47,601 nucleotides of DNA from an uncultured Pelagibacteraceae bacterium (lineage in GTDB: Bacteria > Pseudomonadota > Alphaproteobacteria > Pelagibacterales > Pelagibacteraceae): positions 1-47,601 of the forward strand of contig CACJWN010000009.1 of assembly GCA_902597175.1 (NCBI GenBank). The letters run 5' to 3'. Of the stretch, positions 26,839-35,861 are shown one piece after another; position 1 is the first letter of the stretch, and each line of letters opens with the position of its first letter. Below the pieces are notes generated by a model, which worked only from the letters and a program-made list of their open reading frames with translations, searched no databases and was not told the origin of the DNA. The position numbers were made by a program, and so were the translations under genes.

Positions 26839-27066
26839 ATGAAGTTTATTAAAAAATACCTTAAATGGTTAAGTACTTTTTTAGTACTTACAGGTATTTT
26901 ATTAACAAATTTGAATATGTATCCAATAAATATAATGTTTCATGGAGCGGGAGTTGTTGGTTGGACTATTGCAGGTTTTATTTCTAAGGATAAAGCAATA
27001 TTAACCAATTTTGGGTTACAGATTCCATTATTTATTATTGGTTTTTATCAAATTTTGGTTCCGTAA
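26839..27066 (+). CDS. Small three-helix membrane protein, possibly DUF6552
   Basis: 75 residues from the ATG at 26839 (MKFIKKYLKW); an earlier TTG at 26833 is less likely. Three hydrophobic segments are predicted (about 9-25, 30-48, 55-73). The segment YPINIMFHGAGVVGWTIAGF and LTNFGLQIPLFIIGFYQ recall a small conserved marine proteobacterial family (DUF6552), but I hold this only tentatively. The function is unknown. It lies between gcrA and arsC on the same strand. Confidence 0.65.
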   Translation: MKFIKKYLKWLSTFLVLTGILLTNLNMYPINIMFHGAGVVGWTIAGFISKDKAILTNFGLQIPLFIIGFYQILVP

Positions 27067-27092
27067 GTTCGGGACACTTCAATACATTTTTT

Positions 27093-27536
27093 ATGAGGAA
27101 AATAAAAACAATATTATTTGTTTGTACTGGAAACTCTGCAAGAAGCATAATAGCGGAAAGTATTGTAAACAATAATTTCCGAAATCAATTCATCGCATTT
27201 AGTGCTGGAAGTAATCCTTCAGGGAAAATCAATCCCTACATTAAAGAGTATCTTGAAGGAAAAAAATTTAATTTAGCCACGTATTATTCGAAAAATTTTG
27301 ATGAATTTTTAAAAAATGATATTGATATTGATTACGTGATTACAGTTTGTAATAACGCCAATAAAGAAGTTTGTCCTGTATGGCCCAAAAAAAAGACCAT
27401 TACGCACTGGGACATCGCGGACCCTGTTGAAAAAATTAAAAAAACTAAAAATAAAGATAAAATAAATTTAATAGCTGAAGAAACTTATAATATAATTAAT
27501 GAAAAAATTAAACATTGGGTAAAAAATGAAAAGTAA
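27093..27536 (+). CDS. arsC: Arsenate reductase, low-molecular-weight phosphatase type
   Basis: 147 residues. The P-loop VCTGNSARSIIAES carries the nucleophilic cysteine in C-x5-R-S. A second cysteine pair (VCNNANKEVCPVWP, seven residues between) fits the redox cascade of alphaproteobacterial ArsC proteins, and WDIADPVE supplies the catalytic DP aspartate. It reduces arsenate to arsenite. The reading frame overlaps the aquaporin gene by 11 bases, indicating translational coupling. A plain tyrosine phosphatase is less likely because of the extra cysteines and the neighbour. No arsR is nearby. Confidence 0.85.
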   Translation: MRKIKTILFVCTGNSARSIIAESIVNNNFRNQFIAFSAGSNPSGKINPYIKEYLEGKKFNLATYYSKNFDEFLKNDIDIDYVITVCNNANKEVCPVWPKKKTITHWDIADPVEKIKKTKNKDKINLIAEETYNIINEKIKHWVKNEK

Positions 27537-28173
27537 AAAGATATTTATTGGTGAATTTATAGGAAGTTGTTTTTTAGTCATGATTATTGTTGGTTCAGGT
27601 ATTATGGCTCAAAATCTAACTGATGATATCGCTGTAATGTTAATAGCGAATACTTTAGCTACAGGCGCAGGATTATTTGTTCTGATTACTTCAATCGGTG
27701 ATATCTCCGGCGCACATTTCAATCCTGTCGTTACTTTAGCAATGTATTTTACCAACAAGATTAAAAAAAATTTAATTATCACTTATATCTCTGCTCAAAT
27801 CTTAGGTTGCATGTTAGGGGTAATGTTAGCAAATTTTATGTTTGATCTTCCTTTGTTGCAGCTTTCACAGAAGATTAGACCTGGAATAAATATTTTTACA
27901 GCTGAGATCATTGCAACTTTTGGATTAATTTTTGTGATATTTGGATCTTTAAAGAGCGGCAAACTTGCGGTCGCTTCATCAGTAGCTACTTTTATAACAG
28001 CGGGGTATTGGTTTACCTCTTCAACTTCTTTTGCAAATCCAGCGGTAGCAATCGCAAGAACTTTTACAGACACATTTACTGGAATTAATTACTTAAATAC
28101 TCCTAGCTATATCATTGCTGAGATGCTTGGTGGAATATTGGCTGTCTATTTAATCAGAAAAATTATTTTGTAA
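27526..28173 (+). CDS. MIP-family aquaglyceroporin (AqpS-like)
   Basis: 215 residues with six transmembrane helices and two half-helix motifs: GAHFNPVVTLAMYF (NPV in place of NPA) and FANPAVAIARTFTDTF (NPA followed by the arginine filter). Coupling to arsC matches the aqpS-arsC arrangement of Sinorhizobium meliloti, where the channel lets arsenite leave the cell after arsenate reduction. The substrate is inferred from that context; water or glycerol conduction is not excluded. Confidence 0.85.
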   Translation: MKSKKIFIGEFIGSCFLVMIIVGSGIMAQNLTDDIAVMLIANTLATGAGLFVLITSIGDISGAHFNPVVTLAMYFTNKIKKNLIITYISAQILGCMLGVMLANFMFDLPLLQLSQKIRPGINIFTAEIIATFGLIFVIFGSLKSGKLAVASSVATFITAGYWFTSSTSFANPAVAIARTFTDTFTGINYLNTPSYIIAEMLGGILAVYLIRKIIL

Positions 28174-28181
28174 TTGGAGGC

Positions 28182-28212
28182 CAGCCCAAGGAAATATTGA
28201 TACCTTGGGCTG
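28182..28212. terminator. Hairpin between aqpS-like gene and ppx
   Basis: CAGCCCAAGG (28182-28191) and CCTTGGGCTG (28203-28212) form a perfect ten-base stem with an 11-base loop, starting eight bases after the aquaporin stop codon. No T-run follows on either strand. A second, weaker hairpin (ACAGT 28234-28238 with ACTGT 28245-28249) follows. The position between convergent genes suggests transcript ending or 3' protection. Confidence 0.5.
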
Positions 28213-28313
28213 ATGGGCTAATTAATTAACAACACAGTTGGGAGACTGTTAATCAGTTAATAATATATAAATGCTTAAAAAATATTTAAATTAAGTTAAA
28301 GATTTATTAATTT

Positions 28314-29819
28314 TCAAGAATAAATGATATTGGAGTCGACATTCATCTCTCTTGCCAGGTTTTTAAGTCTTTTAGTTACTTGTTTTGAGACAATATCGCT
28401 ATGATTGTTAGGTATTTTCAAAAAAATAGTCTTATTTCTTTTATAAATTTTAAATTCATCTAACAACAAAGAAGACATGCTAGTGAGTGACTCTGCTAAT
28501 CTTAAAGCAGATCCCACTTGCTTTGAGGATAAAATTTCGTTGTTATTTAATAAGGATAAAAACTGATAATTCGGATTATATTTTAAGCCACAATGTCTCC
28601 AAAAACTTGCTGATGCAACTTTTACTCTATCTCTATGTTCTAGTTTTAGTAATGGAGTATTTAACACTTCCATAAAAACTAATTCTGCTTTTTGAAAAGC
28701 TCCTAGGCCCCAATCCATTTTACTTAAGATGCAAGCCAAGGTTAGTAATCTTCGATTAAAATATTCGTTGTCTTCAAATAATGGTGAAATAAAATTAAAA
28801 TATTTCTCAAAACTCTTTCCATAGTCCCCTTTTTTAAAAGATATACCGTCAGTTTTTAATTTGAAAATTTCATCCTCGCTCATTCCTTGGTTTATAATTG
28901 TATTCATATGTCCCTCTCTCAGTCCACTGATTGAGCAAATAACTTTTGAGGGGCTTGCTGCTTCAATTATTTTGTTTAGTATTATAGAGCTAAAAGGTAA
29001 ATAGGGAGTTCTAGATTTAGTAATATATTCCATTGATTTCAAAGATGATTTATTAAATTTTGAAATTCTATTTAAGTATTTTACTGCTACATCTTTTGAG
29101 AGTTTATATTGATGCAAAATATGTAATGGGTGTTTTTCTTTAAAGAGATGATATTTAAATAATGATCTCCAAGTCCCTCCTACCAAATAAATATTTTTAA
29201 ATTTCTTTTTAGAAAGCCATTTTTCATCTCTTAAAAGTTTTCTAACATATTTTCCCAAATTTCTTTTTTTTATAATAGGATTATTTTCAAGTCTTAATAC
29301 TCCAAGAGGTAAAGAGGTTGTTTCAAAAATTTGATTTTTAGAAACTCTGGCAAGTTCTAAACTTCCACCTCCTAAATCTGCAACTAATCCATCTACTTCA
29401 TCAAATCCTACCATTACACCATTTGCTGATGTTCTTGCTTCTTCCTCGCCAGATAATACTAGTGGTTTTTTATTAAATATTTTTTCAATTTCTCTTAAAA
29501 ATTCACTTGCATCAGTGGCCTCTCTAAAAGCTGCTGTTGCAATAATTTCTAAATCTTGAACGTCTGAAATATCTAAAATTTCTTTAAATCTATTTAGAAC
29601 TTTTAAAGAACCTTTAATTCCATCGGGATTTAGTTTTTTAGATTTATCTAAATTTTTTCCAAGTTTGCAAACTGCTTTTTCATTAAAGACTGGGATTGGA
29701 GAAATTTTAAAATTATCGTATATGAGCATTCTTACTGAATTTGATCCAAGATCTATTATGGCTTGCTTAGACTTTTTATTAGACTGAAATTTAAAAAGAT
29801 TTTTTAATTCTGGTTTCAT
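28314..29819 (-). CDS. ppx: Exopolyphosphatase (Ppx/GppA family)
   Basis: 501 residues. The actin-like ATPase fold is marked by AIIDLGSNSVRMLIYD near the N-terminus, SGEEEARTSANGV and LVADLGGGSLELARV, followed by a C-terminal all-helical region. It removes terminal phosphate from polyphosphate; the family can also cleave pppGpp. It overlaps ppk by four bases (ATGA), so synthesis and breakdown of polyphosphate are encoded as one unit. Confidence 0.92.
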   Translation of the reverse strand: MKPELKNLFKFQSNKKSKQAIIDLGSNSVRMLIYDNFKISPIPVFNEKAVCKLGKNLDKSKKLNPDGIKGSLKVLNRFKEILDISDVQDLEIIATAAFREATDASEFLREIEKIFNKKPLVLSGEEEARTSANGVMVGFDEVDGLVADLGGGSLELARVSKNQIFETTSLPLGVLRLENNPIIKKRNLGKYVRKLLRDEKWLSKKKFKNIYLVGGTWRSLFKYHLFKEKHPLHILHQYKLSKDVAVKYLNRISKFNKSSLKSMEYITKSRTPYLPFSSIILNKIIEAASPSKVICSISGLREGHMNTIINQGMSEDEIFKLKTDGISFKKGDYGKSFEKYFNFISPLFEDNEYFNRRLLTLACILSKMDWGLGAFQKAELVFMEVLNTPLLKLEHRDRVKVASASFWRHCGLKYNPNYQFLSLLNNNEILSSKQVGSALRLAESLTSMSSLLLDEFKIYKRNKTIFLKIPNNHSDIVSKQVTKRLKNLAREMNVDSNIIYS

Positions 29820-31942
29820 TTTACTAATCTTAAATTTTGAGGTTTAGCTCTTAAAATTGACTTACCACGACCTGATAAACTTGGGTTCTTCATGAAATAG
29901 GAATGTGCGGAAAAGCCTTTTTCTTGTTCTTTATGATAGTTTCCCAAACTATCTAAATACCATGTTTCTGATTTATCTTTAAAGTTAGCTAACATAATTT
30001 GATCTAAAATTTGCTCATGCACAGTATTGTTTTCTATCGGAATTATAATTTCAATTCTTCTATCTAAATTTCTAGGCATTAAATCTGCAGATGAAATATA
30101 TACCTGATTCTCTCGAGAGGGCATAGAACTACCATTTGCAAAACAATAAATTCTTGAGTGTTCTAAAAATCTGCCAATAAGGCTTTTTACTTTTATATTT
30201 TCAGATTGACCTTTAATTCCAGGTCTTAAGCAACACACTCCTCTTACTGATAAATTTATTTTTACTCCTGCGTTTGAAGCTTCATAAAATTTCTTAATAA
30301 TTCCAGGGTCTACAAGAGAATTCATTTTTGCCCATATTTCTGCAGGTTTTCCTTTACTTGCATTTACAATTTCATTTTCAATTTTTTCTTCAAAAAAATT
30401 CCTGCTATTTAATGGAGACATAAAAATTTTATTCAATTTTTTTGGTTTTGCATAACCAGTTACATAATTGAAAAATTTTTCGACATCTTTGGCCAAGTCT
30501 TGATTAGAGCTAAACAGTGATAAGTCAGTATAAATTTTTGCGTTAATTGGATGATAGTTTCCTGTACCTAAGTGAACATAGCTTCGCGTTTTAGCTCCCT
30601 CTTTTCTTAAAACTAAACTTGCCTTTGCATGCGTTTTATATTTTGCGAATCCGTAAACAATTTGAACGCCAGCTTTCTCTAGTTTCCTAGATAATTCAAT
30701 ATTAGCTTCCTCATCAAATCGAGCTTTTATTTCTATTACGGCTGTAACAACTTTTCCGTTTTCTGCTGCTCTACTTAGTGCTTTTACGATAGGAGAGTCA
30801 GGTGTGGTTCGATACAAAGTTTGTTTGATACCGATAACTTTGGGATCTTTTGCTGCAGCTTCTAAAAATTGAATTACTACATCAAAAGTTTCAAAAGGGT
30901 GGTGTACAACAAAATCTTTACTTCTTATAGCTGAAAAAAATTTATCATCAAATTCCTTCAATCTTTCAACTTCTCTAGGATTAAACTTTTTAAATCTCAG
31001 CTTTGGATCTTTCTTTTTACAAATTTCATCTATATCTTGTATTCCAACCAATCCTTCAACCTCATAAATATGATCTTCATCCATTTTAAATTTTTTTGAA
31101 ATAAAATTTAAAAGTTTTTTGTTTGAATTAGTGATTACTTCGAGTTTAACTACGTTTCCCCTTCTTCTTTTCTTAATTGCTTTTTCAAAATATCTCACAA
31201 GATCAGCAGCTTCATCATCTATTTCAATTTCGCTGTCTCTAATTATTTTAAACTGCAAACTTGCCTCGATATTATGGTCTGGAAATATTTCATTAGCAAA
31301 TTTACAAATTACGTCATCAATTGTGACAAATTCATTTATTGTTTCAGAATTGTTTAGAGATACAAATTTTGGAAGTGCTCTTGGTATAACTATAATTGCA
31401 TTTAGTTCTCTTTTTTTTTTTATTCTAGTCATTCTTAGTAAAATTGCTTGGCCTTTATTTGGTATAAAAGGAAAGGGATGTGATGGGTCAATGGCAGTAG
31501 GTGTTATTATAGGATAAATTGTTTCCTGAAAATATTCTCTTAGATACATAAGATCCTTCTTATTTAGTTCTGACATTTTTCGAATGAAAATTTTTTCTTT
31601 CGATAGCTCTTTTTTCAACTCTAGGAATGCTTCGTTTTGCTTCTTTAATAGATCTTTAGTTTTTAATACGACCCTATTCAATTGATCCTCTGCAGTTAAT
31701 CCATCTGCGCTTAATTCGTCAAAACCATCTTTAATTTGATTAAAAAGTCCAGCGACTCTTACCATAAAAAATTCATCTAAATTTGTACCTGCGATTGATA
31801 AAAATTTTACTCTTTCAAATAGAGGATTTGTTTTATCTTTTGATTCTTCTAAAACACGATCATTAAACTGAAGCCAAGATAATTCTCTGTTTATGAGTTG
31901 ATTGCTAATATTAGCGTTTTCTGAAAATGATGCTTTCGACAT
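29816..31942 (-). CDS. ppk: Polyphosphate kinase 1
   Basis: 708 residues, normal PPK1 length. The N-terminus INRELSWLQFNDRVLEE, the segment DPKVIGIKQTLYRT, the catalytic region RSYVHLGTGNYHPINAKIYTDLSLF and the C-terminal SSADLMPRNLDRRIEI are all family hallmarks; the autophosphorylated histidine lies in the catalytic half. It builds polyphosphate from ATP. The ATG lies 22 bases from the divergent sixA start, so promoters must overlap coding sequence. No Pho box is visible there. Confidence 0.96.
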   Translation of the reverse strand: MSKASFSENANISNQLINRELSWLQFNDRVLEESKDKTNPLFERVKFLSIAGTNLDEFFMVRVAGLFNQIKDGFDELSADGLTAEDQLNRVVLKTKDLLKKQNEAFLELKKELSKEKIFIRKMSELNKKDLMYLREYFQETIYPIITPTAIDPSHPFPFIPNKGQAILLRMTRIKKKRELNAIIVIPRALPKFVSLNNSETINEFVTIDDVICKFANEIFPDHNIEASLQFKIIRDSEIEIDDEAADLVRYFEKAIKKRRRGNVVKLEVITNSNKKLLNFISKKFKMDEDHIYEVEGLVGIQDIDEICKKKDPKLRFKKFNPREVERLKEFDDKFFSAIRSKDFVVHHPFETFDVVIQFLEAAAKDPKVIGIKQTLYRTTPDSPIVKALSRAAENGKVVTAVIEIKARFDEEANIELSRKLEKAGVQIVYGFAKYKTHAKASLVLRKEGAKTRSYVHLGTGNYHPINAKIYTDLSLFSSNQDLAKDVEKFFNYVTGYAKPKKLNKIFMSPLNSRNFFEEKIENEIVNASKGKPAEIWAKMNSLVDPGIIKKFYEASNAGVKINLSVRGVCCLRPGIKGQSENIKVKSLIGRFLEHSRIYCFANGSSMPSRENQVYISSADLMPRNLDRRIEIIIPIENNTVHEQILDQIMLANFKDKSETWYLDSLGNYHKEQEKGFSAHSYFMKNPSLSGRGKSILRAKPQNLRLVK

Positions 31943-31964
31943 ATTTAAATGTTAAATTAAAAAT

Positions 31965-32489
31965 ATGTTTAAATTATATGCGATGAGACATGCTAAATCT
32001 AGTTGGGATTTTCCAGATTTAGATGATCATGACAGGCCATTGAATAAAAGAGGGGAAAATTCAGCAAAATTAATTTGTGAATTTTTTATTAAAAAGAAGT
32101 TAAAATTTGATTTAGTTTATTGCTCATCCTCAAAAAGGACAATACAAACATTAAATATATTGTCAGAAAAAATCAGTTTTAAGAAAATTATTAAAAAAAA
32201 AGCGCTTTATCATGCTAGTGAGGATGAAATTATTCATATCTTAAAACAAACAGTTGATAATTATAAAACTTTACTTTTAATCAATCATGAACCTTCAATT
32301 AGTGAACTCATAAATCGAATCTGTCTTAAAGAAAACTCCGAACAATTTGAAAATTTAAAAAGAAAATTTCCTACTGCAGCCGTTGCTGAAGTAAGTTTTA
32401 ATTTCAATGATTGGGAAAAGTTATCAAAAGTTAAAGGAAAATTAATATCATTTATAAAGCCAAAAGATCTTCAAACATCTAAGGAATAG
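31965..32489 (+). CDS. SixA-type histidine phosphatase
   Basis: 174 residues of the histidine phosphatase (phosphoglycerate mutase-like) superfamily: RHAKSSWDFPDLDDHDRPLNKRG near the N-terminus carries the RH nucleophile, and LLINHEPSISELI carries the second catalytic histidine. E. coli SixA dephosphorylates phosphohistidine in phosphorelay or PTS proteins. The position between ppk and phoB hints at a role in phosphate signalling or polyphosphate metabolism, but no substrate can be read from sequence. Its 3' end overlaps phoB by 19 bases. Confidence 0.82.
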   Translation: MFKLYAMRHAKSSWDFPDLDDHDRPLNKRGENSAKLICEFFIKKKLKFDLVYCSSSKRTIQTLNILSEKISFKKIIKKKALYHASEDEIIHILKQTVDNYKTLLLINHEPSISELINRICLKENSEQFENLKRKFPTAAVAEVSFNFNDWEKLSKVKGKLISFIKPKDLQTSKE

Positions 32490-33154
32490 CCAGCAGATCT
32501 TACTGTTCTGATAAGATCTTTCTTGCCATCAATATTTATTGCTTTTCTTAGTCTTCTTATATGAACATCTATAGTTCTGGACTCAACATAAATATCATCT
32601 CCCCATACAGAATTTAGAAGTTGCTCACGCGAATATACTCTTTTTGGATTCTTTATTAAAAAATCAATTAGTTTAAATTCGGTTGGGCCGACTATAACTT
32701 GTTTATCTGCTCTATAAACTCTTCGTTGAACTCTATCTACTTTAAGATCCTCAAATACTACAACATCAGCGGCAACACTTGGTTTAGATCTCTTTAATAA
32801 AGCGTTAACTCTTGCAATAAGTTCTTTTTGGCTGAATGGCTTAGTTACGTAGTCATCAGCTCCTGTTTCAAATCCTTTAAGTTTGTCTTCTTCCTCACCT
32901 TTGGCTGTTAACATAATGATTGGGATATTTTTGTGAAGATTGCTTCTTTTCAAATTTTTACAGACTTCAACACCTGAAATATCTGGCAACATCCAATCTA
33001 ATAAAATTAAATCAGGATTTTTTTCCTTTATATTTCTAATAGCGTCTTCTCCATTGACTGCATAATCAACTTTGTGACCCTCTTTTTCTAAATTGTATTT
33101 AAGTAAAGTTACGATGGGTATTTCATCTTCAACAATGAATAAATTTGCCCTCAT
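32471..33154 (-). CDS. phoB: Phosphate regulon response regulator PhoB
   Basis: 227 residues: an N-terminal receiver domain with phospho-acceptor Asp53 in LILLDWMLPDISG, the conserved lysine in DDYVTKPFSQKEL, and a C-terminal winged-helix DNA-binding domain (EFKLIDFLIKNPKRVYSREQLLNSVWG, then RTIDVHIRRLRKAI). It binds Pho boxes when phosphorylated by PhoR. It is the last gene of the pst run and shares one base with phoU. Confidence 0.94.
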   Translation of the reverse strand: MRANLFIVEDEIPIVTLLKYNLEKEGHKVDYAVNGEDAIRNIKEKNPDLILLDWMLPDISGVEVCKNLKRSNLHKNIPIIMLTAKGEEEDKLKGFETGADDYVTKPFSQKELIARVNALLKRSKPSVAADVVVFEDLKVDRVQRRVYRADKQVIVGPTEFKLIDFLIKNPKRVYSREQLLNSVWGDDIYVESRTIDVHIRRLRKAINIDGKKDLIRTVRSAGYSLDV

Positions 33155-33834
33155 TATCCTTTTGGTCGGTCTCCCTCTAAATAATCTCCTGTAATCAGAA
33201 AATAAACTTGCTCTGCAATATTGGTTGCATGATCTCCAATCCTCTCAATATTTTTAAGCATGAAAAGTAGTTGGGTTACTTTTTGTATATCGTTTTTATT
33301 TTTTTCTAAATGCTTTACTGCAGCTTCCATATTAGAATTAGTCATTTGATCTATTTCTTCATCAGAATTCCAAACATTTTCTGCTGTATCTTTAGCTCTA
33401 TGTAAATACGAATTTAAAACTGCATTGACTTGTTTTGATGCTTTTAAACCAGCTATTTCGAAATTTTTAGTAATATCATTAGGTAAATCAGTTCCAATTT
33501 TAGTTAATCGTTTTGAGATGTTTTTTGCTAAATCACCAATTCTCTCTAAGTCTGAAGAAACTTTTAAGGCAACAACTGTTTCTCTTAAATCTATTGCCAT
33601 AGGTTGCCTTAAGGCAATCAAATTTACAACTTGCTCTTCTATATTTATTTCATACTTATCAGTCAATTCGTCATCTTTGATAGATTTTTCTGCTAAACTA
33701 ATGTCTTTTTTAACTAAAGATTGAATAGTGTTTTCAAGCTGTTTCTCAACTCCAGTTCCCATTTTCACTATTGTATCTTTTAATAACTGAAGTTGCTCTT
33801 CGTAAGATTTTACAATGTGCGGTTTTTCACTCAT
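33154..33834 (-). CDS. phoU: Phosphate signalling protein PhoU
   Basis: 226 residues, all-helical, with two PhoU repeats; the segments VALKVSSDLERIGDLAKNISK and LLFMLKNIERIGDHATNIAEQV are the two copies of the E-R-I-G-D metal-binding motif. PhoU links the Pst transporter to PhoR and lowers phosphate uptake and signalling when phosphate is sufficient. It shares single bases with pstB and phoB on either side. Confidence 0.95.
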   Translation of the reverse strand: MSEKPHIVKSYEEQLQLLKDTIVKMGTGVEKQLENTIQSLVKKDISLAEKSIKDDELTDKYEINIEEQVVNLIALRQPMAIDLRETVVALKVSSDLERIGDLAKNISKRLTKIGTDLPNDITKNFEIAGLKASKQVNAVLNSYLHRAKDTAENVWNSDEEIDQMTNSNMEAAVKHLEKNKNDIQKVTQLLFMLKNIERIGDHATNIAEQVYFLITGDYLEGDRPKG

Positions 33835-34589
33835 TAACCAAACCTTCCTGTAATATAATCCTGAGTTTGCTGATTATCAGGATTTTTAAATATTTTATCT
33901 GTTGGTCCAAATTCTATAAGTTTTCCCAAATGAAAGAAACCTGTTTTTTGAGATACCCTAGCTGCTTGTGACATTGAGTGGGTAACTATCACAATTGTGA
34001 CCTCTTTTTTAAGATCATCTATAAGTTCTTCAATTTGAGCTGTTGCTATTGGGTCAAGCGCTGAACATGGTTCGTCCATAAGAATCACTTCTGGACTTAC
34101 AGATATAGCTCTAGCAATACATAGTCGTTGCTGTTGACCTCCTGATAAGCCAGTTCCGATTTCATCAAGTCTATCTTTAACTTCGTTCCACAAGGCAGCT
34201 TTTTTCAAACTTGTTTCAACTATTTGATCCATTTCTTCTTTGCTCTGTGCAATACCGTGAATAGTAGGACCATAAGCTACATTTTCATAAATTGTTTTAG
34301 GGAATGGATTGGGTTTTTGAAAAACCATACCAACGTTCTCCCTAAGTCTCACAACATCTAACTTTCTAGAATTCAGTTCTAGGTTGTCCATTTTAATACT
34401 GCCTTCAACTTTACAAATTTCTATGACGTCGTTCATCCTGTTCAAGCATCTTAAGAAAGTAGACTTTCCACACCCAGATGGTCCAATTAAAGCTGTAACT
34501 TCTTTTTCTGCTATATCTATAGAGACGTCAAATAATGCCTGTTTGGATCCGTAATAAACATTTACATTTTCCGCTTTTATTTTACTCAT
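33834..34589 (-). CDS. pstB: Phosphate ABC transporter ATP-binding protein
   Basis: 251 residues. Walker A is [14 protein letters not shown], the signature [14 protein letters not shown], and Walker [14 protein letters not shown], with the H-loop in VIVTHSM. The [26 protein letters not shown]-loop region is typical of PstB rather than other ABC ATPases. It powers phosphate import with PstC and PstA. It abuts pstA without a gap and shares one base with phoU. Confidence 0.97.
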   Translation of the reverse strand: MSKIKAENVNVYYGSKQALFDVSIDIAEKEVTALIGPSGCGKSTFLRCLNRMNDVIEICKVEGSIKMDNLELNSRKLDVVRLRENVGMVFQKPNPFPKTIYENVAYGPTIHGIAQSKEEMDQIVETSLKKAALWNEVKDRLDEIGTGLSGGQQQRLCIARAISVSPEVILMDEPCSALDPIATAQIEELIDDLKKEVTIVIVTHSMSQAARVSQKTGFFHLGKLIEFGPTDKIFKNPDNQQTQDYITGRFG

Positions 34590-35861
34590 TTAACTCCATT
34601 TCTTTTCAAATTTGTGTCTAACGATTTGAGCTGCCAAGTTCATTAAAATTAAAAAAGCTAGAAGCACCATAATACATGCAGATACTTTTTCAACGAAACC
34701 CCTCTCAGCACTTTCTGACCATATATATATCTGAACTGGTAAACTTGCAGCAGGATCAACTGGCGTACCAGGTATTGTATTCACAAAAGCAACCATTCCT
34801 ATTAAAATTAAAGGGGCTGTTTCCCCTAAAGCTTGAGCCAAGCCAATTATCGTTCCAGATAAAGTTCCAGGCATTGATAGTGGCACAGTATGATGCATGG
34901 TTGTTTGCATATTACTTGCACCCATCGCTAAAGCAGCTTCTCTTATACTTGGGGGAACAGCTTTTAAAGAAGCTCTTGCAGCAATAATTATTGTTGGTAA
35001 TGTCATAAGAGACAAAGTAATTCCTCCAACAAGTGGTGTCGATCTTGGTAAATTAAAAACTGCTAATAAAACACCAAGACCTAGCAAACCAAATACTATC
35101 GATGGAACAGCTGCTAAATTATTAATGTTTACTTCTATAAAATCTGTAAATTTATTTTTTGGTGCGAATTCCTCGAGATAAATTGCAGCTAACACTGCAA
35201 CAGGAAATGAAAACGCTAAACATACTAGTATACTAAAAACTGTTCCCATAAACGAGCTAGCTATACCTGCTAGTTCTGCCTCTCTTGAATCAGGACTTGT
35301 AAAAAAACTAATGTTAAACTCTGATAAAATATCTCCTCTTTCATTAAGCATATCGTAAATCTGCAACTGGTAATCATTTACTCTTCTATTCTGCTCAGGA
35401 ATATCTCTTGGATAATTTCCCTTATGAACTTGATCAACATCATCAGAAGCTGTTAATTTTATGGGCACTATTTTACCTAGATAGTCTGGATTTTTTAAAA
35501 GTAGATCTTTAACCTCTGCCTCATATTTATACGAAACCATTTGTATCAATTGACGATCCTCTTCTTCAGGAAGTCCAGGATCTAATGAGGTCATAGCTTT
35601 GTAAGCAACGTCATAATAGTCTGCATTTTCTAAATCATCTTTTGATGGGCTTTCTGCATCGATTAAAAGTAATTCTTTATCATAATGAACTTCTGTTACT
35701 ATCCAAGTTTTTTGGAAAGCTGAGTAACCTTTTGAAAATATCTGAAACATAAAAACTGCTAAAAAGCTTAAAGCTAATCCTATAGCTATTTTGCCATACC
35801 ATTGAAATCTTCTTTCAGCGTTATATCTTTTTTTTAATAAATTTTTCTTAAAACTATTCAT
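34590..35861 (-). CDS. pstA: Phosphate ABC transporter permease PstA
   Basis: 423 residues from the ATG at 35861 (MNSFKKNLLKKR); this start is preferred over 35885 because an AGGGA lies just before it and the overlap with pstC is then eight bases. The protein is longer than E. coli PstA (about 300) owing to a roughly 180-residue insertion after the first transmembrane helix, predicted to be periplasmic. The C-terminal permease part holds the EAALAMGASNMQTTMHHTVP coupling loop and AQALGETAPLILIG. Extended PstA proteins occur in other alphaproteobacteria. Confidence 0.94.
   Translation of the reverse strand: MNSFKKNLLKKRYNAERRFQWYGKIAIGLALSFLAVFMFQIFSKGYSAFQKTWIVTEVHYDKELLLIDAESPSKDDLENADYYDVAYKAMTSLDPGLPEEEDRQLIQMVSYKYEAEVKDLLLKNPDYLGKIVPIKLTASDDVDQVHKGNYPRDIPEQNRRVNDYQLQIYDMLNERGDILSEFNISFFTSPDSREAELAGIASSFMGTVFSILVCLAFSFPVAVLAAIYLEEFAPKNKFTDFIEVNINNLAAVPSIVFGLLGLGVLLAVFNLPRSTPLVGGITLSLMTLPTIIIAARASLKAVPPSIREAALAMGASNMQTTMHHTVPLSMPGTLSGTIIGLAQALGETAPLILIGMVAFVNTIPGTPVDPAASLPVQIYIWSESAERGFVEKVSACIMVLLAFLILMNLAAQIVRHKFEKKWS

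Noticed and set aside
31119-31517. Plus-strand 132-codon frame within ppk
   Set aside because: It is opposite a fully conserved part of ppk and has no recognisable domain.
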